Assembly: GCA_023145655.1 (NCBI GenBank)
Contig: JAGLDI010000142.1
Coordinates: forward strand, 1-7,810
DNA from: Desulfuromusa sp.
GTDB taxonomy: Bacteria > Desulfobacterota > Desulfuromonadia > Desulfuromonadales > Geopsychrobacteraceae
Direction: 5' to 3'
DNA: 7,810 nucleotides
Below, one piece after another: positions 1-5,570 of the stretch (positions are counted from its first letter, which is position 1; every line of letters begins with the position of its first letter). The notes under the pieces are model-generated. The model ran no database searches. It saw nothing but the letters and a program-made list of their open reading frames with translations, and was not told the origin of the DNA. A program made the translations under genes and the position numbers.

Positions 1-6
1 TTAAAC

Positions 7-22
7 ACACTATATTTCGTAG
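7..22. promoter_or_regulatory. NrdR box 1 (distal, weaker half of a pair)
   Basis: By eye this 16-bp site agrees with the published NrdR operator pattern (acaCwAtATaTwGtgt) at about 12 of 16 positions. Its left half, ACACTATAT, is perfect and its right half is degraded. NrdR is the ATP/dATP-sensing zinc-ribbon/ATP-cone repressor of ribonucleotide reductase genes, and its operators usually come in pairs about three helical turns apart. Here the second box begins exactly 30 bp further on. The site falls just downstream of the -10 of the leftward promoter, near the expected transcription start. The motif match and spacing are seen directly; binding by NrdR is inferred. Confidence 0.68.
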
Positions 23-28
23 GTCGTG

Positions 29-59
29 AATATAGACCACTACATATAGTGCCTGTCAA
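29..59 (-). promoter_or_regulatory. Leftward sigma-70-type promoter for an off-window gene
   Basis: On the - strand, a perfect TTGACA (bases 59-54) is followed after 17 bp by TCTATA (36-31); a variant reading TATATT lies two bases further on (34-29, 19-bp spacer). This is the best promoter-like element in the window. It points left, so it would serve a gene that starts beyond position 1. NrdR box 2 fills the spacer and box 1 covers the expected start site, so the promoter looks built for NrdR repression. The transcribed gene cannot be seen; a ribonucleotide reductase (nrd) gene is the inference. Confidence 0.6.
37..52. promoter_or_regulatory. NrdR box 2 (stronger half of a pair)
   Basis: This near-perfect palindrome (CACTA-CATA-TAGTG core at 38-51) agrees with the NrdR box pattern at about 13 of 16 positions. 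It fills almost exactly the spacer between the -35 and -10 of the leftward promoter, the classical position for repression by blocking RNA polymerase. It is 30 bp, about three turns, from box 1, which would let NrdR bind both on the same face of the helix. The likely target is a ribonucleotide reductase operon reading left, off the window. Control of the rightward cysteine desulfurase gene is less likely because that gene starts about 200 bp away. Confidence 0.72.
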
Positions 60-187
60 GTTGAAAAATATAAAAAAAGGAATTAGTGAAAAAAGCAAAC
101 AGGTATGGGAAAATATCATAATCGGGCCGGAGCATTGACTTTATTTCTGCTTAAAAAAGACTCTTTTTCAACCTCGTCGAGTTCTCC

Positions 188-216
188 TTGTCGTCACCCT
201 TAATTTTGAGTATTCT
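188..216 (+). promoter_or_regulatory. Weak candidate promoter for the cysteine desulfurase gene
   Basis: TTGTCG (188-193) and TATTCT (211-216) each match the sigma-70 consensus at four of six positions, with a 17-bp spacer. Transcription would start near 223, about 25 bases before the chosen ATG. The match is modest and could be chance. It is listed because the gene has no upstream + strand neighbour in the window and so needs its own promoter. The rest of the 60-187 stretch is AT-rich, with no convincing gene or terminator. Confidence 0.25.
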
Positions 217-248
217 GCCTGTTCTCCCTTCAATGTTTGGACCATATA

Positions 249-1424
249 ATGGCAACGGTTAAACCGATTTATCTTGATAATGCTGCAACCAGTCACCCCA
301 AACCGGAATCTGTCTATCTGGCTGTCGCGGCAGCATTGCGTGTTGGGGGGAGTCCTGGACGGGGCAGTCACCATTTGGCTACGACTGCAGATCGTTTAGT
401 TTTTGAAACTCGTGAACTCCTTGCTGATTTTTTTAATGGGGGACACTCCGAACAGTTTATTTTTACCGCAAACGCGACCGCCGCAATAAATCAGGCATTA
501 TTTGGTTTGTTGCAAAGTGGTGATCGGGTTGTGACCACAATGGTTGAGCATAATGCCGTGATTCGTCCATTGCGTGAGTTGGAAAACCGCGGTATCGAGG
601 TGGTCAAAGTTCCGGTAGATAGTGTAACCGGGATCGTAAGTAAAGCCGCTTTGCAAAAGGCCTGTCTGCACCAAACAACCCGACTACTAATTGTCAATCA
701 CTGTTCTAATGTTCTCGGAACTATTCAACCGATTGAGGGTTTAGGGCGTTGGTGTCATGAACATGATATTCTGTTTATGGTTGATGGTGCCCAAAGTGCT
801 GGACATCTACCAATAGATTTTCAGGGTTTGGATGTTGATCTTTTTGCCGCTTCGGGACATAAGGGGTTGCTTGGACCACAGGGAACCGGGTTTCTTTATC
901 TAAAGGAGGGGATGGAACTGACTCCACTTATCTATGGCGGTACCGGAACAAATTCTCAATCTGACCTGCAACCCGAACATTTGCCAGAACGACTTGAATC
1001 TGGAACCCTTAACCTGCCGGGATTAGCAGGTTTGCATGTCGCGCTGCAATTCTTACAACACACCGGGATTGAGCAGGTTCATTCCAAGGAAACTCAGCTG
1101 ACAGCAAAGATTTTGGATGGTCTGCAAAAGATTGATAGAGTTAAGATTTATGGTTCCGATAGTGTTATGCTGCGTCTCGGAGCGGTTTCATTTAATTTGG
1201 AAGAGTACGATCCTGCTGAAGTTGCTTTTATCCTGGAGCAGGAAGAACAGATTGCGGTGCGGGTTGGTTTACATTGTGCCCCCGATGCACACCGGACAAT
1301 TGGAACCTATCCCAATGGTACTGTCCGCGTTAGTCCGGGGTATTTTACTACAGAAACAGAAATTGAATGTTTTCTTCAGACCCTGCAGAAAATCAGTGCC
1401 AGGAGGCTGTCGGACTATCCATGA
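249..1424 (+). CDS. Cysteine desulfurase family protein (PLP-dependent, class V aminotransferase fold)
   Basis: The predicted 391-residue enzyme would release sulfur from L-cysteine as an enzyme-bound persulfide, giving alanine, in the cytoplasm. It opens with the family signature YLDNAATSHPKP. The cofactor aspartate lies in VDGAQSAGH, the PLP-binding lysine is Lys205 in SGHKGLLGPQGTG, and the likely catalytic cysteine is Cys343 in GLHCAPDAHRTIGT. The GLHCAP..HRTIGT ending is typical of the subgroup often annotated as 'cysteine desulfurase family protein' (EF2568 type), not of canonical IscS or NifS; a selenocysteine lyase/SufS-like role is possible. No IscU, SufE or thiolase partner gene is adjacent, so the sulfur acceptor is unknown. 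I chose ATG 249 (MATVKPIYLDNAATS) over an in-frame TTG at 237, because family members start close to the YLDNAA motif and GGA lies 7 bases upstream of the ATG. The last seven residues (RRLSDYP) are encoded largely within an inverted-repeat element, so the native C-terminus may have been replaced. Confidence 0.93.
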   Translation: MATVKPIYLDNAATSHPKPESVYLAVAAALRVGGSPGRGSHHLATTADRLVFETRELLADFFNGGHSEQFIFTANATAAINQALFGLLQSGDRVVTTMVEHNAVIRPLRELENRGIEVVKVPVDSVTGIVSKAALQKACLHQTTRLLIVNHCSNVLGTIQPIEGLGRWCHEHDILFMVDGAQSAGHLPIDFQGLDVDLFAASGHKGLLGPQGTGFLYLKEGMELTPLIYGGTGTNSQSDLQPEHLPERLESGTLNLPGLAGLHVALQFLQHTGIEQVHSKETQLTAKILDGLQKIDRVKIYGSDSVMLRLGAVSFNLEEYDPAEVAFILEQEEQIAVRVGLHCAPDAHRTIGTYPNGTVRVSPGYFTTETEIECFLQTLQKISARRLSDYP

Positions 1425-1469
1425 ACTGGCTGCAAATCCGTTTGTTTGGCTCAGCCCGACAGCCTCCTG
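1400..1469. repeat. Inverted-repeat element overlapping the end of the cysteine desulfurase gene
   Basis: Two perfect 14-bp arms, CAGGAGGCTGTCGG (1400-1413) and its reverse complement (1456-1469), flank a 42-bp centre. The stop codon TGA (1422-1424) lies in the centre, and the left arm encodes part of the C-terminal RRLSDYP. The downstream flank on the + strand is A-rich, not T-rich, so this is not a standard rightward intrinsic terminator. The perfect arms and high GC against AT-rich surroundings suggest a dispersed palindromic repeat (REP- or MITE-like). That identity is inferred and depends on finding other copies in the genome. As RNA it could still form a strong hairpin that affects read-through or mRNA stability ahead of the PhoH gene. 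Confidence 0.75.
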
Positions 1470-1511
1470 AAAAACAGAAACAGTTGAGCAGCATTTTACT
1501 GAGCTATGAAT

Positions 1512-1516
1512 AAGGA
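1512..1516 (+). promoter_or_regulatory. Ribosome binding site that favours the internal start of the PhoH-family gene
   Basis: AAGGA lies 10 bases before ATG 1527. The upstream in-frame ATG at 1506 has no Shine-Dalgarno sequence at a usable distance and would place this AAGGA inside the coding region. The shorter start also gives MKNYILDTNVLL, the usual beginning of the family. Confidence 0.6.
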
Positions 1517-1526
1517 TGAACCACTG

Positions 1527-2843
1527 ATGAAAAATTATATACTCGATACAAACGTCCTGTTGCACGACCCGCAGGCACTCTTCAAGTTTGATGATAATAC
1601 GGTGATATTGCCCCTGACGGTGATTGAGGAGATTGATCGGTTCAAAAAGGATCAGAGTGAAACGGGACGCAATGCCCGGCAGGTTTCGCGAATGATTGAC
1701 GGGTTTCGATCCCAGGCAAAATTGGTTGATGGCGTTCCCCTGGAAAACGGTGGGCTCCTCAAAGTCGCTTTTTACAAAGAGGAGTTTCTCCATAAATTAC
1801 CCCCGGAACTCCGCTCTGACAGTGGCGATAATCGGATTCTGGCTGTCGCATGGTATCTACAGGAAAATTTACCTGAAGGGACAGTCTTCTTTGTTACCAA
1901 AGATATTAATCTACGGATCAAGGCCGATACTATCGGCATGCATGCCGTTGATTATCAGAATGACAAAGTTCCGATTGAAGATCTTTATACCGGGACCGGT
2001 GAAGTTCTGTTGTCCAAAGATAAAATTGATCAGTTCTACACTGAGGGTTCGCTGGAAATAGAAGGTGATTTCTTTGCCAATCAGGGTTTAACTCTGGTTG
2101 ATGAGACCAATCCCTCCCATTCGGCTCTAGGGCGTTACAGTGCAACAAAACAGGAAATTGTCAGCCTGATTAAAGTTCCAAAAGAGGGTGTTTGGGGAAT
2201 TCATCCCCGTAATCGTGAACAACAGTTTGCCCTTGATCTCTTGTTAGATGACGCTATCCAGTTGGTTTCACTGGTTGGTAAAGCCGGTACCGGGAAGACC
2301 CTGCTGGCCATTGCTGCAGGTTTGGTTAAAACTGCAGATGAAAGCGCCTATAATCGCCTCCTGGTTTCCCGTCCCGTCTACCCTATGGGGCGTGATCTGG
2401 GGTTTTTACCGGGGGATATCGAAGATAAGTTGGCGCCGTGGATGCAGCCGATTTTTGACAATGTTGAGTTGCTGTTATCATCCTTCGATGAGGGGGGGAA
2501 TCGTAAGCGAGGGTATCGAGAGCTGATTGATCTCGGTCTCATGGAAATAGAGCCGTTGACCTATATTCGTGGCCGATCGATTCCAAAGCAGTACATGATT
2601 GTTGATGAAGCCCAGAATCTGACCCCTCATGAAATCAAAACAATTATTACCCGTGCGGGTGAAGGGACAAAAATTATTCTGACCGGTGATCCCTATCAGA
2701 TTGATAACCCCTATGTTGATTCTGCCAGTAATGGTTTGTCTTTTTCTGTGGAGCGTCTTAAAGGTCAGGAAATAACTGCCCATACTACCTTGACAAAAGG
2801 GGAGCGCTCTCCGCTGGCAGAGTTGGCGGCTAATCTTCTTTGA
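1527..2843 (+). CDS. PIN-PhoH family ATPase (YlaK/PhoH2-type)
   Basis: This 438-residue protein joins an N-terminal PIN nuclease domain to a C-terminal PhoH ATPase domain. The PIN part (about residues 1-135) shows LDTNVLLHDP with Asp7, VIEEIDRFKK, SGDNRILAVAW and FVTKDINLRIKA, which carry the acidic residues expected for metal-dependent RNA cleavage. The PhoH part (about 230-438) begins with GIHPRNREQQFALDLL, then Walker A GKAGTGKT (251-258), SRPVYPMGRDLGFLPG, Walker B MIVDEAQN (357-364) and the sensor-like ILTGDPYQID. Relatives in the PhoH2 group have been described as RNA helicase/ribonucleases, sometimes paired with an antitoxin-like gene; no such small partner is visible here. The length is typical and all motifs are intact. 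The likely role is ATP-driven RNA processing or decay in the cytoplasm; this is family knowledge, and the substrate is unknown. ATG 1506 is an alternative start, giving 445 residues. The gene is flanked by unrelated palindromic repeats on both sides, and its TGA is the first triplet of the downstream one. Confidence 0.94.
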   Translation: MKNYILDTNVLLHDPQALFKFDDNTVILPLTVIEEIDRFKKDQSETGRNARQVSRMIDGFRSQAKLVDGVPLENGGLLKVAFYKEEFLHKLPPELRSDSGDNRILAVAWYLQENLPEGTVFFVTKDINLRIKADTIGMHAVDYQNDKVPIEDLYTGTGEVLLSKDKIDQFYTEGSLEIEGDFFANQGLTLVDETNPSHSALGRYSATKQEIVSLIKVPKEGVWGIHPRNREQQFALDLLLDDAIQLVSLVGKAGTGKTLLAIAAGLVKTADESAYNRLLVSRPVYPMGRDLGFLPGDIEDKLAPWMQPIFDNVELLLSSFDEGGNRKRGYRELIDLGLMEIEPLTYIRGRSIPKQYMIVDEAQNLTPHEIKTIITRAGEGTKIILTGDPYQIDNPYVDSASNGLSFSVERLKGQEITAHTTLTKGERSPLAELAANLL

Positions 2844-2968
2844 TGACGTCGCAAAAAGTCCACCCTCCGGTGTTACAGCAGTTTTTCATGACCTTGACAT
2901 ACCTATGTATGTCTTTACCCCTGAAAAACTACTCTGCCTTGGCCGACGAAATTTTTGCTTAGCCGTCA
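2841..2968. repeat. Imperfect palindromic intergenic repeat of about 128 bp
   Basis: The PhoH-tsaD intergenic region is nearly filled by one large imperfect palindrome centred at 2904.5. At the centre, GACATAC (2896-2902) and GTATGTC (2907-2913) flank CTAT. Further out, AGTTTTTCA (2880-2888) pairs with TGAAAAACT (2922-2930). At the ends, TGATGACGTCGCAAAAA pairs imperfectly (about 12 of 17) with the complement of TTTTTGCTTAGCCGTCA. The exact symmetry about one centre indicates a single element able to fold into a long cruciform or hairpin. Its GTCGCAAAAAGTC end resembles dispersed repeats I recall from Geobacter-type genomes, but that needs a genome search. It could act as a bidirectional transcription barrier; there is no clean T-run after a compact stem, so calling it a terminator is not justified. 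No transposase is encoded, so if mobile it would depend on one elsewhere. Confidence 0.8.
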
Positions 2969-3022
2969 GTTTCTTTTAATTAGTATGATGTATCGACCCT
3001 TTAACTTTATGTGTGAAGTATT

Positions 3023-4039
3023 ATGTTGTTACTTGCGTTAGAAAGTTCCTGTGATGAAACCGCTGCAGCGGTTGTTCGTGATGGTCGTCTGGTATTATCA
3101 AACCTGATTTCATCTCAAGTGGATTTGCATGCTGTCTATGGTGGTGTCGTGCCGGAACTGGCATCACGACGGCATCTTGAGGTGATCAATCCATTGGTTG
3201 AAGAAGCACTCAGGGTGGCCGGGGTTAAACAGGAGGATCTGGAAGGGATTGTGGTGACACGAGGTCCAGGATTGGTGGGTGCCCTGCTGGTTGGAGTGTC
3301 ATTCGCCAAAGCGTATGCCTATGCACTGCAGCTTCCTCTGATTGGTGTCCATCATATTGAGGGGCATATCCTGGCAATTCAGTTAGAAACAGAGGTTGAA
3401 TATCCATTCCTGGCTGTTGCGGTTTCCGGGGGGCACACCCATCTGTATCGGGTTGATGGTATTGGTCGTTATCAGCTGTTGGGTCGAACGGTTGACGATG
3501 CAGCTGGAGAAGCTTTCGATAAAGTTGCTAAAATGTTGGGGCTGGGTTATCCAGGAGGTCCGATTGTTGATAAACTGGCGGTTGCAAGCGATGCGGGCGG
3601 GATTGTTTTCCCCCGGCCAATGTTAAAGAAAGATAACTTAAATTTCAGTTTTTCCGGGATGAAAACCTCGGTCCTCAATTATTTACAACGGCTTGACGCA
3701 CCACCAGATAAAACGACTATTGGTCAGGTTTGTTGTGCTTTTCAAGCAGCGGTGGTTGATGTTATCACCCAAAAAGCTCTCCGTGCTGCCGATTCTGAAG
3801 GGTTAAGCCGCATTGTGGTTGCCGGCGGTGTTGCTTGTAATTCAGGTTTACGGGAAAAGTTTTCCCAGCTAGCCGTTTCGCGTGGAGTAACTGTTTATTT
3901 CCCGACACCGCTTCTGTGTGCTGATAATGCGGCCATGTTAGCGGTTGCAGGGGACGCCTATTTATCTCAAGGTCTGGTTTCCGATCTGGATCTGAATGCT
4001 GTCTCCAACTGGCCGTTGGAGCAGCTTAACTGTAATTAG
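3023..4039 (+). CDS. tsaD: tRNA N6-adenosine threonylcarbamoyltransferase TsaD
   Basis: TsaD transfers the threonylcarbamoyl group from threonylcarbamoyl-AMP to adenosine 37 of ANN-decoding tRNAs, making t6A with TsaB and TsaE. The 338-residue protein has the normal family length and all the hallmarks of the ASKHA/Kae1 fold: the start LALESSCDETAAAVV, VVPELASRRH, the metal-binding HHIEGH with His111 and His115, SGGHTH (135-140), DDAAGEAFDK (158-167), FSFSGMKT, the nucleotide-binding VAGGVACN, and CADNAAM with the metal ligand Asp301. The start is fixed by the immediate LLLALESSCDE motif; only a poor ribosome site (GAAG near 3015) precedes it. The DUF2062 gene follows after 15 bp and is probably co-transcribed. 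The partners tsaB and tsaE are not in this window. Confidence 0.98.
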   Translation: MLLLALESSCDETAAAVVRDGRLVLSNLISSQVDLHAVYGGVVPELASRRHLEVINPLVEEALRVAGVKQEDLEGIVVTRGPGLVGALLVGVSFAKAYAYALQLPLIGVHHIEGHILAIQLETEVEYPFLAVAVSGGHTHLYRVDGIGRYQLLGRTVDDAAGEAFDKVAKMLGLGYPGGPIVDKLAVASDAGGIVFPRPMLKKDNLNFSFSGMKTSVLNYLQRLDAPPDKTTIGQVCCAFQAAVVDVITQKALRAADSEGLSRIVVAGGVACNSGLREKFSQLAVSRGVTVYFPTPLLCADNAAMLAVAGDAYLSQGLVSDLDLNAVSNWPLEQLNCN

Positions 4040-4054
4040 ATAGAGTATTGACTT

Positions 4055-4531
4055 ATGTGGCGGCGCTGGGGTTTTCCCCGACAATTCAAGTTGAATCTGA
4101 TCCGGCTGGCGCGACTTCGTTCAGATCCGGATGCTATTGGCCGCGGTCTAGCTCTTGGTCTGTTTATCGGATTTACCCCCACCTTTGGCGTGCAGATTAT
4201 ATTGGCAATTCTGTTTGCCTTTTTATTACGGCAAAACAAAATTGCTACCTTTATTGGCGTCTGGGTGAGCAATCCACTCACGGCCCCGTTGATCTATGGT
4301 TTGGAATATAGTCTTGGCCGAATGCTGCTGGGGATGCCCCCACTTGCCGCTGATCATCCGGGATTTCATCTGAGCTGGTCGTTAGGGGCTGATATTGCTG
4401 GACCGCTGTTACTTGGAAGCCTGGTTCTTGGGATCCCTGCGGCAATTATTGGTTATTCATTGACTGTCAGGCTGGTTCCCAGCTTAAAACGATGTAAAAT
4501 TCCCCGCTGGCCGCGCCGGACTAACCCCTAA
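4055..4531 (+). CDS. DUF2062 family membrane protein
   Basis: This 158-residue protein has a basic N-terminus (WRRWGFPRQFKLNLIRLARLR), then a DUF2062 core: SDPDAIGRGLALGLFIGFTPTFGVQ, a hydrophobic stretch to about residue 58, and GVWVSNPLTAPLIYGLEYSLG. A final hydrophobic segment spans about 114-141, and the tail is basic (KRCKIPRWPRR). I read two to three inner-membrane segments with both ends probably cytoplasmic or membrane-associated. The glycine/proline-rich motif FIGFTPTFGVQ and the 'SNPLTAP' motif are the conserved marks of the family, whose biochemical function is unknown. It follows tsaD by 15 bp, so co-transcription is likely, and rsmA starts 120 bp later. No clear Shine-Dalgarno sequence is visible, so translation may depend on coupling to tsaD. 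Confidence 0.85.
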   Translation: MWRRWGFPRQFKLNLIRLARLRSDPDAIGRGLALGLFIGFTPTFGVQIILAILFAFLLRQNKIATFIGVWVSNPLTAPLIYGLEYSLGRMLLGMPPLAADHPGFHLSWSLGADIAGPLLLGSLVLGIPAAIIGYSLTVRLVPSLKRCKIPRWPRRTNP

Positions 4532-4651
4532 CTGATTGTTCACTTTACAATGACGGCGAGTGTCCTTGTTGATTTAATTTCACCTCAATAGAGAAAAATC
4601 ATTTTTATTTTCAATTGCCCTTTCATCAGTAATTCCGAGGAAAAATAAGTC

Positions 4652-5440
4652 ATGGGTTATCAAACCAAAAAACGTTTCGGGCAACACTTTCTTCATGACC
4701 ATACCGTGATAGATCGGATTATAGCTGCTGCACAGCTTGATTCCCAGCAACAGGTGGTTGAGATCGGCCCTGGTTTAGGGGTGTTAACTGATGAGTTGTT
4801 GCCTCGATCAGCTCATGTTCAGGTGATGGAGATTGACCGTGATCTGATCGAGCGCCTGGAAGCTCGGAACGATCCCCGTTTAACCGTACATTCCGGGGAT
4901 GTTCTCAAACTGCCCTGGCGGGATTTTCTTGATCAGCCACCCTACATTATGGTTGCCAATCTTCCTTATAACATTTCCAGTCAGGTCGTTTTTCGCCTTA
5001 TTGAACACCGCGATCTGTTTCAACAAATGGTATTGATGTTTCAGCGAGAAGTGGGCGAGCGTTTGATGGCAGCTCCCGGTAGAAAAGAATACGGGATTCT
5101 ATCAGTTCTCTGTCAGCTCTGGTATGAGATAAAAACCGTGACATTGGTTAAACCGGGGGCCTTTTCTCCTCCACCAAAGGTTGATTCAATCGTTCTTAAC
5201 TTTAAATTATTACCATCGGCCCGGGTTGATCCTGTTGATGAGGTGCTGTTTAAAAAAGTGGTCAAAGGGGCTTTTAGCCACCGGCGCAAAACTCTGCGTA
5301 ACAGCCTTCTTGCCAGTGGCTTCGCTGCAACTGCTATTGATCAGTCATTGCAGCAGGCAAGTATTTCACCGGGTTGCCGCGGGGAAACCCTGACCCTGCA
5401 AAATTTTTCCGACCTGACTCGATTCTTTGCTGAAAAATAA
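4652..5440 (+). CDS. rsmA: 16S rRNA (adenine(1518)-N6/adenine(1519)-N6)-dimethyltransferase RsmA (KsgA)
   Basis: RsmA uses S-adenosylmethionine to dimethylate two adjacent adenosines in the 3'-terminal helix 45 of 16S rRNA, a late checkpoint in 30S ribosome assembly. The 262-residue length is usual. Visible motifs are RFGQHFLHD near the N-terminus, the SAM-binding VEIGPGLGVLT (from residue 36), the acidic MEID that binds the SAM ribose, SGDVLKL, the catalytic NLPY (103-106) with ISSQVV, the conserved MFQREVGERL, PGAFSPPPKVDS, and FSHRRKTLRNSL in the C-terminal helical domain. GAGGA ends about 10 bases before the ATG, giving a clear start. The 120-bp gap upstream could hold its own promoter, but I see no good -35/-10 pair. 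Loss of this enzyme in other bacteria gives kasugamycin resistance. Confidence 0.98.
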   Translation: MGYQTKKRFGQHFLHDHTVIDRIIAAAQLDSQQQVVEIGPGLGVLTDELLPRSAHVQVMEIDRDLIERLEARNDPRLTVHSGDVLKLPWRDFLDQPPYIMVANLPYNISSQVVFRLIEHRDLFQQMVLMFQREVGERLMAAPGRKEYGILSVLCQLWYEIKTVTLVKPGAFSPPPKVDSIVLNFKLLPSARVDPVDEVLFKKVVKGAFSHRRKTLRNSLLASGFAATAIDQSLQQASISPGCRGETLTLQNFSDLTRFFAEK

Positions 5441-5559
5441 ATTAAAAATTCATCAAACATGCTTGATAACTGACAGTTCGTGGTTTATCCTTTCATGGTG
5501 CTACCTCCGATAATTCTGTCTCTGGTTGAGCACGTAACAATACCCTTTTTAATAGATCA

Positions 5560-5564
5560 GGGAG
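5560..5564 (+). promoter_or_regulatory. Ribosome binding site of the glutamate dehydrogenase gene
   Basis: GGGAG lies six bases before ATG 5571, the strongest Shine-Dalgarno match in the window. It fixes the start of a gene that has no stop inside the window. The preceding 5441-5559 stretch contains no gene, clear terminator or convincing promoter. Confidence 0.75.
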
Positions 5565-5570
5565 ATTGAC

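Noticed and set aside
86..121. An 11-codon frame starting GTG after an AAGGA-like sequence (possible leader peptide)
   Set aside because: It is short and AT-rich, its spacing is poor, and it has no run of regulatory codons or attenuator hairpin downstream; chance is sufficient.
153..168. AAAAAG-ACT-CTTTTT hairpin as a terminator
   Set aside because: The stem has almost no GC pairs and the loop is three bases, so it would not be stable enough.
60..172. Distant inverted repeat GTTGAAAAA (60-68) / TTTTTCAAC (164-172)
   Set aside because: The arms are AT-rich, only 9 bp long and 95 bp apart; this is expected by chance in such sequence.
1269..1793. 174-codon open frame on the - strand
   Set aside because: It overlaps the end of the cysteine desulfurase gene and the start of the PhoH-family gene antisense, with no recognisable motifs; it is a shadow of real genes.
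2984..2989. TATGAT as the -10 of a tsaD promoter
   Set aside because: The -10 is good but the region 17 bp upstream (AGCCGT) has no -35 resemblance, and the extended -10 TG is missing.
4547..4569. Hairpin ACAATGAC / GTCCTTGT after the DUF2062 gene as a terminator
   Set aside because: The 8-bp stem has one mismatch and is followed by mixed TGATTTAATTT, not a U-run; it is too weak to call.
5449..5466. Small hairpin ATCAA/TTGAT downstream of rsmA
   Set aside because: It has only five or six pairs and no T-run on the + strand. The T-rich side would serve the - strand, where no gene ends.
5496..5514. Possible sigma-54 or sigma-70 promoter before the glutamate dehydrogenase gene (TGGTGC..., GATAAT)
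   Set aside because: The -12 GC is missing for sigma-54 and no -35 lies at a proper distance from GATAAT.
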